Part shown: positions 50,885-59,860 of the stretch, piece by piece
Numbering within the stretch: position 1 is the first letter of the stretch
Layout: every line of letters starts with the position of its first letter
DNA from: Desulfobacteraceae bacterium
GTDB taxonomy: Bacteria > Desulfobacterota > DSM-4660 > Desulfatiglandales > Desulfatiglandaceae
Assembly: GCA_016844935.1 (NCBI GenBank)
Contig: JAERTK010000255.1
Span: forward strand, 1 to 64,000
Length of the DNA: 64,000 nt
Reading direction: 5' to 3'
The notes under the pieces: generated by a model
The model's input: the letters and a program-made list of their open reading frames with translations, nothing else
Told to the model about the DNA's origin: nothing
Databases searched by the model: none
Position numbers and translations under genes: made by a program

Positions 50885-52315
50885 ATGTCTGCTGAATGGG
50901 GAAAGGTATCGTCAAAAGAAATTCTGGCAGCCGTCAAGGGCCGTATGGTTTCAGGAGACCCCAAGTTATGTTTTTCCGGTTTCAATTCTGATTCAAGGGC
51001 CACCGACCAAGGCGAGATTTTCTGGGCGCTCAAAGGGGACCGGTTCGACGGCCATGATTTTGTTTCCCGGGCGGTTCAGCAGGGTGCATCGGGTGTGGTC
51101 ATTCAGGAAGGATTTCAGGTTCCCCTTGAAGAATCGCCGCATACGGTGGTTATCGCCGTGAATGACACCCTCAGGGCCCTGGGGGACCTGGCCGCCTGGT
51201 GGCGCCGGCAGCATGCCGCCAGAGTGGTCGCCATCACGGGGAGTTCCGGAAAAACCACCACAAAAGAAATGACCGCCGCCATTCTGGAGAAGGGCAACAA
51301 AACCCTCAAGAACCAGGGCAATTACAACAACCTCATCGGATTGCCCGTGACGCTCCTGAAACTGGTAGAAACCCATGAGCGGGTGGTGGTGGAAATGGGC
51401 ATGAACCATAAAGGTGAAATCGCCCGTCTGACTGAAATTGCAGCTCCCGATGTGGCCGCGATTCTGAATGTGGGGATGGTCCATCTGGAGGGGTTGGGTG
51501 ATATGGACGGCGTTGCGGAAGCCAAAACTGAAATGATTGAGAAATCGTCCCCTGAAGCGAAAATCGTATTGAATGGCGATGACGGGGTGCTCATGAAACA
51601 CGCCGCACGATTCGGCAGAGAATCCATCACATTCGGCCTGGGGGAAGGAAACCACATCCGTGGCACCCATATCCAGAACCGCGAATCCGGAGGGGTGGGT
51701 TTTGACCTGACCTTTGACGGGACCACCTGGCCCGTCAAATTGGGCGTACCGGGCACCCACAATGTCAAGAATGCGCTGGCCGCCGCTGCCATCGCATGGT
51801 GCCTCAATGAACCCCCGGGGCACATTATAAAAGGCCTGGGCGCTTTTCAAGGCATCAAAGGACGATTCCAGACCATACCACTTGAAAATGACATCCTGCT
51901 GATCGACGACACCTATAATGCCAACCCGTCCGCTTTGAAGACAACACTTCATTCCGCCGCGCCGCTGGTGAAAAAAGACGGGCAGTTCATCGTGGGGCTC
52001 GGGGATATGGGTGAATTGGGGGAAGCCGCAGTCTCCGCCCACCAGGAGGCAGGGAAAAGGATTGCCGATTCGGGCGCTTCGTGGCTTTTCGCCATGGGAA
52101 CCCATGTGGAAGACGTGAAAGAAGGGGCCATCGACGGGGGCATGTCCTTAAACCGTGTGGTAATCGCAAAAAGCCATGATGAAATGATCAGAGGAATAAT
52201 CCAGAAAGTAAAACCGAAAGATACGGTTTTTCTCAAAGGTTCCAGAATGATGCAATTTGAAAAGGTTTCAGAGGGCCTTCAGAACCATTTTGGACCGGGG
52301 TTTCCGGACAGGTAG
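50885..52315 (+). CDS. murF: MurF, UDP-MurNAc-tripeptide:D-Ala-D-Ala ligase
   Basis: The 476-residue Mur ligase has VVAITGSSGKTTTKEMTAAI (ATP loop), VVVEMGMNHKGEIARLTEIA and LLIDDTYNANPSALKTTL, the family's hallmark DxYNANP motif. It adds D-Ala-D-Ala to complete the pentapeptide in the cytosol. It is followed by a response regulator gene before mraY, where most dcw clusters have mraY directly. Confidence 0.96.
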   Translation: MSAEWGKVSSKEILAAVKGRMVSGDPKLCFSGFNSDSRATDQGEIFWALKGDRFDGHDFVSRAVQQGASGVVIQEGFQVPLEESPHTVVIAVNDTLRALGDLAAWWRRQHAARVVAITGSSGKTTTKEMTAAILEKGNKTLKNQGNYNNLIGLPVTLLKLVETHERVVVEMGMNHKGEIARLTEIAAPDVAAILNVGMVHLEGLGDMDGVAEAKTEMIEKSSPEAKIVLNGDDGVLMKHAARFGRESITFGLGEGNHIRGTHIQNRESGGVGFDLTFDGTTWPVKLGVPGTHNVKNALAAAAIAWCLNEPPGHIIKGLGAFQGIKGRFQTIPLENDILLIDDTYNANPSALKTTLHSAAPLVKKDGQFIVGLGDMGELGEAAVSAHQEAGKRIADSGASWLFAMGTHVEDVKEGAIDGGMSLNRVVIAKSHDEMIRGIIQKVKPKDTVFLKGSRMMQFEKVSEGLQNHFGPGFPDR

Positions 52316-52358
52316 GGCCAAATTTGTATATGCCCCAAAGGTAAAAAGAAAGGAAGAC

Positions 52359-52775
52359 ATGAAAAAACCAATCAAAGTGCTGGTCGTTGACGATGAAAAA
52401 GGGATTCGATTCCTGTTGTCGGAAGCGCTGCTGCATCGGGGTTTCGAAGTAAGCCTGGCGAGAGACGGGCGGGAATCCCTGGAGAAGATGGAAAAAAACA
52501 ATTTTGACCTGGTGGTAACAGATATCAATATGCCCCGCCTGGACGGGGTGAAAATGTTAAAAAGCATGCGGGAAACGGGGCGGGAGGAAAAAATCATCAT
52601 CATGACAGGTAACCCTTCGGATCAACGGCTCATGGATGAAGGCATGCCACCGGTCGTAACGCGCCTCTCTAAACCCTTCGGGATAGCAAAATTTCTGGAT
52701 GTGGTGGTCGCCGCAACCACCAGCACGAAAGATGCGGCACCGAAAAATCAGGCCCATGCAGACCCTTATATGTGA
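52359..52775 (+). CDS. Response regulator receiver protein inside the dcw cluster
   Basis: The 138-residue protein is a stand-alone CheY-like receiver: acidic pair in VLVVDDEKGI, phospho-Asp in LVVTDINMPRLDG (residue ~54), Thr in IIIMTGNPSDQ and Lys in RLSKPFGIAKF. A short 20-residue tail carries no output domain. AAAGGAAG is 5 bases before the ATG. It is in the same direction between murF (43 bases) and mraY (15 bases), so it should be co-expressed with wall-synthesis genes. Single-domain receivers usually act by protein-protein contact. No kinase is nearby. Confidence 0.9.
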   Translation: MKKPIKVLVVDDEKGIRFLLSEALLHRGFEVSLARDGRESLEKMEKNNFDLVVTDINMPRLDGVKMLKSMRETGREEKIIIMTGNPSDQRLMDEGMPPVVTRLSKPFGIAKFLDVVVAATTSTKDAAPKNQAHADPYM

Positions 52776-52790
52776 AAGGTTAGAAGGTCG

Positions 52791-53870
52791 ATGCTTTTCA
52801 AGCTGATATATCTTTTCCACTCGGATTTTTCCTGGCTCAATGTTTTCAGGTACATTACTTTCAGGACAATCCTTTCCAGTTTGACTGGCCTGACACTCTG
52901 TTTCATTTTGGGAGGCTGGGGCATTAGGAAGCTGAGGGCGTTACAGATTAAGGAACGGATTCGGGAAGACGGCCCTCCCGACCACCAGGCCAAAGCCGGC
53001 ACACCCACCATGGGCGGCTGCCTGATTCTCCCGGCCATTGTCGCGGCAACGCTTTTTTGGGCGGACCCCTTAAACCTCTATATTCAACTGGCCGCGTTTG
53101 TGGTCCTGTTCTTCGGCGCCATCGGCTTTGTGGATGACTATTCAAAAGTGACGGGGAAAAACCCCAAAGGCATGAGCGCGTCAACCAAGTTTACGCTCCA
53201 GATCATCGGCGCCCTGGTGGTGGCTTTAGCGCTTTACTTCTTCCCGGAATTCGATTCCAGGCTCAATGTGCCGTTTTTAAAAAATATCGCTCCAGATCTC
53301 GGGTGGGGATATATCCCGATGGCTGTTTTCATCATTGTGGGCACTTCCAACGCGGTGAATCTCACCGACGGACTGGATGGACTGGCCATCAGCCCGTTGA
53401 TCGTGGCCTTTGCCTGTTATCTGATCTTCGCTTACCTGACCGGAAATATGAAAACCGCATCCTATCTTCAGATTCCCTATCTTCCGGGCGCCGGTGAGAT
53501 CTCCATTCTCTGCGGGGCCGCGGTGGGGGCGGGCCTGGGCTTTCTCTGGTACAATGCCTATCCCGCGGAAATATTTATGGGGGATGTGGGTTCGCTTCCC
53601 CTTGGCGCTTTGTTGGGAACCATTGCGGTCATGACAAAACAGGAACTTGTCCTGATTCTGGTGGGAGGGCTTTTTGTATTTGAAGCGCTCAGCGTCATTT
53701 TTCAGGTGGCCTATTTCAAAATAACCGGAGGCCAGCGAATTTTCCGAATGGCCCCCATCCATCATCATTTTGAATTGAAAGGGTGGCCCGAACCCAAGGT
53801 CATTGTACGGTTCTGGATCATTGCCATCATTCTGGCGCTTTTGTCCATCGGAACCCTCAAACTAAGGTAA
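52791..53870 (+). CDS. mraY: MraY, phospho-MurNAc-pentapeptide translocase
   Basis: The 359-residue polytopic protein has the MraY hallmarks: [78 protein letters not shown] and the loop [20 protein letters not shown]. It makes lipid I from UDP-MurNAc-pentapeptide and undecaprenyl phosphate at the inner membrane. GAAGG is 5 bases before the ATG. murD follows. Confidence 0.97.
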   Translation: MLFKLIYLFHSDFSWLNVFRYITFRTILSSLTGLTLCFILGGWGIRKLRALQIKERIREDGPPDHQAKAGTPTMGGCLILPAIVAATLFWADPLNLYIQLAAFVVLFFGAIGFVDDYSKVTGKNPKGMSASTKFTLQIIGALVVALALYFFPEFDSRLNVPFLKNIAPDLGWGYIPMAVFIIVGTSNAVNLTDGLDGLAISPLIVAFACYLIFAYLTGNMKTASYLQIPYLPGAGEISILCGAAVGAGLGFLWYNAYPAEIFMGDVGSLPLGALLGTIAVMTKQELVLILVGGLFVFEALSVIFQVAYFKITGGQRIFRMAPIHHHFELKGWPEPKVIVRFWIIAIILALLSIGTLKLR

Positions 53871-53875
53871 AAAAA

Positions 53876-55261
53876 TTGAATACCGCTCAAAACCCAAAAC
53901 CCCATCTCAACATTCCCACTTCCAGATTTCTGGTGGTGGGCCTCGGCACATCCGGGTACTGGGCTGCCAGATGGTTGGCGGAGGAAGGCGCGAACGTCAC
54001 CGTAAGCGACATCAAAGAAACATCCCAACTGGACCCGGACGTTTTAAAGGAGCTTCGGGGCTTAGGCGTTACACTGGAAACCGGAGGTCATCATAAAGAG
54101 ACCTTCATGAATGTCGATGCCATTGTTATGAGCCCCGGCGCCCCCCTGGAGACACCGTTTATTCGCGCGGCACTTCAAAATAAAATTCCCGTTATGGGAG
54201 AAATGGAACTGGGGGCTCAACATGTTGACACCCCCATGATTGCCGTTACCGGAACAAACGGCAAGACCACCGTGACCACCTTTCTGGGACAGATGTTTGA
54301 AAATGCGGGCTATGACGTTTTTGTGGGCGGGAACATCGGCACCCCGTTAACCGCTCACCTGGCCCAAGGGAAAAAAGCGGACTATCTGGTGGTGGAAATC
54401 AGTAGTTTTCAACTGGATACCATACGGCACTTCAATCCCGAGATTTCAATTATTCTGAACATATCACCGGACCACCTGGACCGATATGCGGATTACCAGG
54501 CTTACATTCAATCAAAACTGAGGATTTTTGAGAATCAGGGCGCCGGACAAACGGTTATCCTGAATGCCGATGATCCGGTGCTTTCAAAAATTACCCCACC
54601 CACCGGCACAGCCGTTTTCCACTATGGTTTAAAAAAAAAGGAAGGGTTAGACGCTTTCATTGAAAAAAGGGAAATTGTTTCAGCGGTAAAGGGGGAAAGC
54701 CGTTTCAATCTGAACGCCTTTTTCCTGGCAGGCTCCCACAACCTGGAAAACCTCCTGGCCGTTGTTCTGGCAGGAGAAGTCCTCCATCTGCCGTCCGCAC
54801 CCATTCAGAAGACCATCAATGAATTCAAAGGTCTTCCCAACCGGCTGGAGTACACGAACCGGGTAAACGGCATTCGATTTTATAACGACTCAAAAGCGAC
54901 CAACGTGGATGCGGCCGTCAGGGCTGTGCAGAGTTTTGACGATCCGTTGATTCTCATCGCGGGGGGGCGGCACAAGGGTTCAGATTACCGGCCGCTGGTG
55001 GAAGCATGCAGGGGCAACGTGAGGGGAGCGGTATTCATGGGCGAGTCGGCAAATCTTCTGGCCGATGCGTTTACCGGTGAAATTCCTTTCTCACTGGCAG
55101 CCAGTATGCAGGACGCGGTCGCCAGGGCCTATGACCTTGCCAACAGGGGAGACATCGTACTGCTGGCGCCCGCCTGCTCAAGCTTTGATATGTTCGAGAA
55201 TTACAACCACCGTGGCAGGGCGTTCAAAGACGCAGTGGAGGACCTTTCAAATGACCGATAA
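53876..55261 (+). CDS. murD: MurD, UDP-MurNAc-L-Ala:D-Glu ligase
   Basis: The 461-residue Mur ligase has FLVVGLGTSGYWAARWL at the N-terminus, VTGTNGKTTVTTFLGQ (ATP loop), FYNDSKATNVDAAVRAVQ (the YNDSKATN hallmark) and LLAPACSSFDMFENYNHR-GRAF at the C-terminus. I choose a TTG at 53876, placed 5 bases after the mraY stop and 7 bases after AAGGT; an ATG at 53783 would overlap mraY heavily and lacks a site. It adds D-Glu in the cytosol. Its end overlaps ftsW by 11 bases. Confidence 0.95.
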   Translation: MNTAQNPKPHLNIPTSRFLVVGLGTSGYWAARWLAEEGANVTVSDIKETSQLDPDVLKELRGLGVTLETGGHHKETFMNVDAIVMSPGAPLETPFIRAALQNKIPVMGEMELGAQHVDTPMIAVTGTNGKTTVTTFLGQMFENAGYDVFVGGNIGTPLTAHLAQGKKADYLVVEISSFQLDTIRHFNPEISIILNISPDHLDRYADYQAYIQSKLRIFENQGAGQTVILNADDPVLSKITPPTGTAVFHYGLKKKEGLDAFIEKREIVSAVKGESRFNLNAFFLAGSHNLENLLAVVLAGEVLHLPSAPIQKTINEFKGLPNRLEYTNRVNGIRFYNDSKATNVDAAVRAVQSFDDPLILIAGGRHKGSDYRPLVEACRGNVRGAVFMGESANLLADAFTGEIPFSLAASMQDAVARAYDLANRGDIVLLAPACSSFDMFENYNHRGRAFKDAVEDLSNDR

Positions 55262-56354
55262 AGCAAAGGTATATGAAGGGTACAACCTCATGGTCCTCAT
55301 TCCGGTGATTCTGTTGATCGGCCTGGGCCTGCTCACGGTTTACAGCGCCAGCAGCAACCTTGCCGAACACCGTTTCGGGGACAGCAATTTCTACTTGAAA
55401 AGGCAGATCCTGTTTTGCGCCATGGGGATTGCCGCCATGCTGGTGACCCGATATATCCCTTGCACCCTCTACAAAAAGCTGGTGTATCCATTACTGCTGG
55501 CCAGCGCCCTCCTTCTGGCACTTCTTTTTGTCCCGGGCCTGGGCCGCAAGGTGGGCGGCGCTTACCGATGGATGAATCTGGGCGGGTTCTCCTTTCAGCC
55601 TTCTGAAATAGTAAAGTTTTCCCTGGCGGTCTACCTGGCCTATTCCATGAGCAAAAAAGGATCGGATCTGGAATTGTTCACCAAGGGCCTGCTGCCCCAC
55701 ATATTGGTGGTCGGTACATTCATGGTACTCATCTACCTGCAGCCGGACCTTGGAACAGCGGTCATTATCGGTGCCTGGTCGCTGATGTTGCTGTTTGTGG
55801 GGGGGGTCAGGATCCTGCAGCTCCTTTCCCTCTCACTGCTTGCGGCGCCCATTTTCATATACCTGGTATGGAACGCCGAATACCGGGTTAAAAGGTGGTT
55901 GGCCTTCATGAACCCCTGGGACGACCCGAAAGGAATCGGTTTTCAAATTATACACTCTTTTCTGGCGTTCGGCTCGGGGGGCATTTTCGGCGCGGGCCTG
56001 GGCAACAGCAAGCAGAAACTTTTTTATCTCCCCGAACCCCATACGGATTTCGCCCTTTCCATCATGGGCGAAGAATTGGGTTTCATTGGTGTAACAGCCA
56101 CCATAATGCTGTTCGGGGTTCTCATTATGGGGGGCATTCGGATAGCCCTCAACGCCAAGGATCTTTACAGCAGCTATCTGGCCCTCGGTTTAACCTGTTT
56201 CTTAGGCCTTCAGGTGATTGTCAATATGGCCGTGGTACTGGGATTGCTTCCCACAAAAGGACTCACCCTTCCACTTATCAGTTATGGCGGCTCATCCCTG
56301 GTAATGACCCTGGCGGGCATTGGGGTTCTGCTGAACATTTCTTCCAGGAATTGA
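55251..56354 (+). CDS. ftsW: FtsW, SEDS-family septal peptidoglycan polymerase
   Basis: The 367-residue protein has ten or so membrane helices and the SEDS signature YRWMNLGGFSFQPSEIVKFS, the loop VYLQPDLGTAVIIGAW, and LPLISYGGSSLVMTLAGIG at the C-terminus. FtsW polymerises lipid II with FtsI. It starts at an ATG overlapping the murD stop by 11 bases. A seven-unit heptamer array begins at its stop codon. Confidence 0.96.
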   Translation: MTDKAKVYEGYNLMVLIPVILLIGLGLLTVYSASSNLAEHRFGDSNFYLKRQILFCAMGIAAMLVTRYIPCTLYKKLVYPLLLASALLLALLFVPGLGRKVGGAYRWMNLGGFSFQPSEIVKFSLAVYLAYSMSKKGSDLELFTKGLLPHILVVGTFMVLIYLQPDLGTAVIIGAWSLMLLFVGGVRILQLLSLSLLAAPIFIYLVWNAEYRVKRWLAFMNPWDDPKGIGFQIIHSFLAFGSGGIFGAGLGNSKQKLFYLPEPHTDFALSIMGEELGFIGVTATIMLFGVLIMGGIRIALNAKDLYSSYLALGLTCFLGLQVIVNMAVVLGLLPTKGLTLPLISYGGSSLVMTLAGIGVLLNISSRN

Positions 56355-56402
56355 CGGAGAACGGAAGACGGATGACGGACGACAGAGGACAGAGGACAGG
56401 GG
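56354..56402. repeat. Degenerate heptamer tandem repeat, array D
   Basis: Seven 7-base units follow the ftsW stop: ACGGAGA, ACGGAAG, ACGGATG, ACGGACG, ACAGAGG, ACAGAGG, ACAGGGG. The first bases AC-G are kept and the rest drifts. It is the longest and clearest of the four arrays, and sits between two essential genes of a cluster in which most other gaps are minimal. Confidence 0.8.
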
Positions 56403-56416
56403 AAAGCAGACCGACC

Positions 56417-57517
56417 ATGCGATGCATCATCGCGGGGGGCGGAAGCGGGGGGCACCTGTTCCCCGGGATTGCCATTGCCGGGGAATTGGCGGCGAGATGC
56501 CCGGGGGCGGCGCTTCTTTTTGTGGTGGGTCGAAGAAGGATGGAGTCGGAAATCCTTCGGCGCTACGGTTTTCAAGTGGCCTTTATCAATGTGGAAGGCA
56601 TGAAAGGCCGGGGATGGAAAAAGGGGCTAGCTGTTTTGGGCATGCTGCCCGGGAGCCTGGTACAGTCCTTGCGGATTATCAAGGATTTCAAACCCTCATT
56701 TGTGGTGGGGGTGGGGGGGTATTCATCAGGCCCGTTCTGCCTGGCCGCCAGACTCATGGCTGTTCCCACTGCCATTCATGAACAGAATTCCTATCCCGGC
56801 CTGACAAACCGTTTGCTGGCGCGGGTGGTGGATCGCATTTTCGTCTCATTTGAGGAAAGCACGCCATATTTTAGACAAAAAAGCACCCTCACGGGTAATC
56901 CGGTACGACACGAATTGTTTTCACCCGTGGAGGATTCACTATCCCAGGACAAAAAATTCACGGTTCTGGTGGTGGGGGGGAGCCAGGGTGCCAGGGCCAT
57001 CAACGAAGCGTTTGCAAAAGCGTATGGCATTTTGAAAAAATCGGGAAATAAAATCACATTTATTCACCAGACGGGTGAACACGATCACAAAAGAGCGGTG
57101 GAGGACTACGGATTCGAAAGACTTGAACCCCGGGAACTTGAAGCCAACGTGATCCCCTTTATCAAAGATATGGCTTCAGCCTACCACCGGGCGGACATGG
57201 TGGTCAGCCGGGCGGGTGCAACAACCCTCTTTGAACTGGCGGCCCTTGGAAAACCATCGATCCTGATACCGTATCCATATGCAGCCAATGGGCACCAGGA
57301 AACCAATGCCCGGTCGTTGGCGCAGCGTGGTGGAGCAGAGATGGTACTTCAGAAGGATCTGACCGCTGAAGGGTTGGCGAAGAGCCTGTTGACATACATA
57401 AACCATCCGCAACAGTTGAAAAAGATGGGGGACGCCGCCCGGGGCTTTAGTCGCCCGGATGCAGCCCGAATCATTGTAGACGAACTTTTAAAGGGAACGG
57501 GCGGGGCAAGAAAATGA
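56417..57517 (+). CDS. murG: MurG, lipid II-forming GlcNAc transferase
   Basis: The 366-residue GT-B enzyme has IIAGGGSGGHLFPGIAIAGE (the G-loop near the N-terminus), GGYSSGPFCLAARLMAVP and the donor-site motif MVVSRAGATTLFELAALGKP. It adds GlcNAc from UDP-GlcNAc to lipid I. The ATG at 56417 is preferred; a Met upstream lies in the heptamer array. The stop overlaps murC by 4 bases. Confidence 0.96.
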   Translation: MRCIIAGGGSGGHLFPGIAIAGELAARCPGAALLFVVGRRRMESEILRRYGFQVAFINVEGMKGRGWKKGLAVLGMLPGSLVQSLRIIKDFKPSFVVGVGGYSSGPFCLAARLMAVPTAIHEQNSYPGLTNRLLARVVDRIFVSFEESTPYFRQKSTLTGNPVRHELFSPVEDSLSQDKKFTVLVVGGSQGARAINEAFAKAYGILKKSGNKITFIHQTGEHDHKRAVEDYGFERLEPRELEANVIPFIKDMASAYHRADMVVSRAGATTLFELAALGKPSILIPYPYAANGHQETNARSLAQRGGAEMVLQKDLTAEGLAKSLLTYINHPQQLKKMGDAARGFSRPDAARIIVDELLKGTGGARK

Positions 57518-58887
57518 AACAGTTCGGTAAAGCAAAACATATCCACTTTGTGGGCATCGGGGGCATCGGCATGAGCGGCCTGGCCGAACTGCTGATCAAC
57601 CTGGGATACCGTGTCAGCGGCTCCGACTTGAAGGATTCCGCAGCCACCCGAAGGCTCTCGCGCCTGGGATGCGGAATCTTCAAGGGTCATGACCGCAACA
57701 ACGTACAGGAGGCCGACGTGGTGGTCTACTCTTCCGCCATCGGGTCCCAGAACCCGGAAATTTTAGAGGCCAAAGAGAATTATATCCCCGTTATCCCCAG
57801 GGCCGAAATGCTGTCGGAACTCATGCGGCTCAAGTACGGCGTAGCCATTGCGGGCGCCCACGGAAAAACCACCACCACATCAATGGTCGCCTCCATATTA
57901 ACCAAAGGAGAACTGGACCCCACCGTGGTGATCGGCGGGCGCCTCGATATCTGGGGAGGATCCAACGCAAAACTGGGCCAGGGGGATGTTCTGGTGGCCG
58001 AAGCGGACGAAAGCGACGGCTCATTTCTCACGTTGTCCCCCACCATCGCGGTGGTGACCAACATCGACCACGAGCACATGGAACATTATGGCAGCATGGC
58101 GGCCATCCGCCAGACCTTTGTGGATTTCATTAACAAAATCCCATTTTATGGCACCGCCATCCTTTGTCAAGATAACGAAGAGATTCAAGGCATTATCCCG
58201 AAGCTTAAGAAAAGATACCTCACTTACGGCATGAGCACCCAGGCTGACCTCAGGGGAAAAGACCTGAAAAACGAAAAGTGGGGCACCAGTCTCGAGGTGA
58301 TCTACCGGAATCATTCCATGGGAAGAATCTCCGTGGGCATGCCCGGCGAACACAATGCGTTGAACGCCCTGGCCGCCACCGCCGTGGGCCTCGAGCTGGA
58401 TCTGGAAATGAAGGTCATCCGGGAGGGGCTCACCGCCCTCGGCGGCCTTGCCAGACGTCTTCAGATCAAAGGGGAAAGAAACCGGGTTATGTTTATGGAT
58501 GATTACGGGCATCATCCCACCGAAATCATGGCGACTTTAAAAACGGTGAAAGCCTGCTGGCCGGAAAAACGGCTGGTGGTGGTGTTCCAACCGCACCGGT
58601 ACACCCGGACCCAGGCGTTGTTGGACCGTTTTGTCATATCTTTCAATGATGCGGATTTCCTGATGGTGACACCCATATATCCCGCCGGGGAAGAGCCCAT
58701 TGAGGGAATATCCGCCGAAAGCCTGGTTAAAGGCATCAAAGAACACGGGCACAAAGAGGTGCTGCTATGCCCTGACCTGGATCAGGTTTCACCCATGTTG
58801 GAAAAGTTGATAGCGCCCGAAGATCTTGTTTTGACACTGGGGGCCGGCAACATTTACAGAGAAGGGGAACGTTTTCTGAAACCCTAA
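57514..58887 (+). CDS. murC: MurC, UDP-MurNAc:L-Ala ligase
   Basis: The 457-residue Mur ligase begins IHFVGIGGIGMSGLAELL, has VAIAGAHGKTTTTSMVASIL (ATP loop), LVAEADESDGSFLTLSPTIA and MDDYGHHPTEIMATLKTVKA with VVVFQPHRYTRTQ. It adds L-Ala in the first ligase step. The ATG overlaps the murG stop, and murB starts 13 bases downstream, so these are co-transcribed. Confidence 0.97.
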   Translation: MKQFGKAKHIHFVGIGGIGMSGLAELLINLGYRVSGSDLKDSAATRRLSRLGCGIFKGHDRNNVQEADVVVYSSAIGSQNPEILEAKENYIPVIPRAEMLSELMRLKYGVAIAGAHGKTTTTSMVASILTKGELDPTVVIGGRLDIWGGSNAKLGQGDVLVAEADESDGSFLTLSPTIAVVTNIDHEHMEHYGSMAAIRQTFVDFINKIPFYGTAILCQDNEEIQGIIPKLKKRYLTYGMSTQADLRGKDLKNEKWGTSLEVIYRNHSMGRISVGMPGEHNALNALAATAVGLELDLEMKVIREGLTALGGLARRLQIKGERNRVMFMDDYGHHPTEIMATLKTVKACWPEKRLVVVFQPHRYTRTQALLDRFVISFNDADFLMVTPIYPAGEEPIEGISAESLVKGIKEHGHKEVLLCPDLDQVSPMLEKLIAPEDLVLTLGAGNIYREGERFLKP

Positions 58888-58900
58888 ACCTCAAGAGCCA

Positions 58901-59824
58901 ATGACCAATGACCAAAAAAGAGCCCTTGAACAACTGACAGGGGAAGGTGTCCGGTTCCACTACCCCATGCACCGGCTCACCACATACAAGGTGGGCGGGC
59001 CCGTTGAAGCCTTTTGGGAAGCAGGAGACCTTGGAACCCTTAAAAAGGTTATCAGATATCTTTCAACGGCGGGAATCCCCTACGGCGTATTGGGCAGGGG
59101 AAGCAATTTACTGGTTAAAGACAATGGCATTGATGGCGTTATGATTCTGTTAAACGGGTCCCTGGCGGTGATCGACCATAACCCTGGAGAAACCCATGTG
59201 TGGGCGGGCGGAGGCGTTCATTTAACCGATTTAATGAACTGGTGCCGGCAGCATGGGCTATCCGGCTTGGAATTTCTGGCGGGAATCCCCGGGACGGTGG
59301 GTGGCGCGGTGGCCATGAATGCAGGGGCTTTCGGGCAGGAAATCAACGAAAGAATCGAAACACTTCAATTTGTTCTGCCAGGGGGCACAGCGGTTGAAAT
59401 GAACCGTTCAGAGCTCAAATTCTCATATCGTCGCCTTCACATGGAAGAAGGTCGACTGGTAACAAAGGCAAGTTTTTCCCTGAACAGGGATACACCCGAA
59501 GCGGTATCCGCGAAAATGAGTGGGTTTTTCAAGACTCGAAAAAGGACCCAGCCCCTTGAATACCCCAGTGCCGGTTCCGTATTCAAAAATCCGCCCGGTG
59601 CCCCGTTTTCGACTCCCGGGGCCGGCAGGCTTATTGAAAATGCAGGGCTTAAAGGAAAGCGGATTGGCGGCGCAGAGGTTTCGGAGAAACATGCCAACTT
59701 TATTGTGAACAAAGGGGGCGCCACAGCAAAAGATATTCTGTCGCTCATGGATCTGGTGCGTCTTGAGGTTAAACGGGCGGCGGGCATAGACCTTGAACCG
59801 GAAATACGGGTTATGGGGAAGTAG
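58901..59824 (+). CDS. murB: MurB, UDP-N-acetylenolpyruvoylglucosamine reductase
   Basis: The 307-residue FAD protein has MHRLTTYKVGGPVEAFWEAG, VLGRGSNLLVKDNGIDG (FAD contact), LEFLAGIPGTVGGAVAMNAG and PSAGSVFKNPPG with the active Ser. Length and the lack of a C-terminal Tyr-loop insert fit the short (type II) MurB. It reduces UDP-GlcNAc-enolpyruvate to UDP-MurNAc with NADPH. No ddl gene follows; ftsQ is next. Confidence 0.95.
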   Translation: MTNDQKRALEQLTGEGVRFHYPMHRLTTYKVGGPVEAFWEAGDLGTLKKVIRYLSTAGIPYGVLGRGSNLLVKDNGIDGVMILLNGSLAVIDHNPGETHVWAGGGVHLTDLMNWCRQHGLSGLEFLAGIPGTVGGAVAMNAGAFGQEINERIETLQFVLPGGTAVEMNRSELKFSYRRLHMEEGRLVTKASFSLNRDTPEAVSAKMSGFFKTRKRTQPLEYPSAGSVFKNPPGAPFSTPGAGRLIENAGLKGKRIGGAEVSEKHANFIVNKGGATAKDILSLMDLVRLEVKRAAGIDLEPEIRVMGK

Positions 59825-59860
59825 GCATGTCCGGTTTCAGCACCGGCAGGATCAATCATT

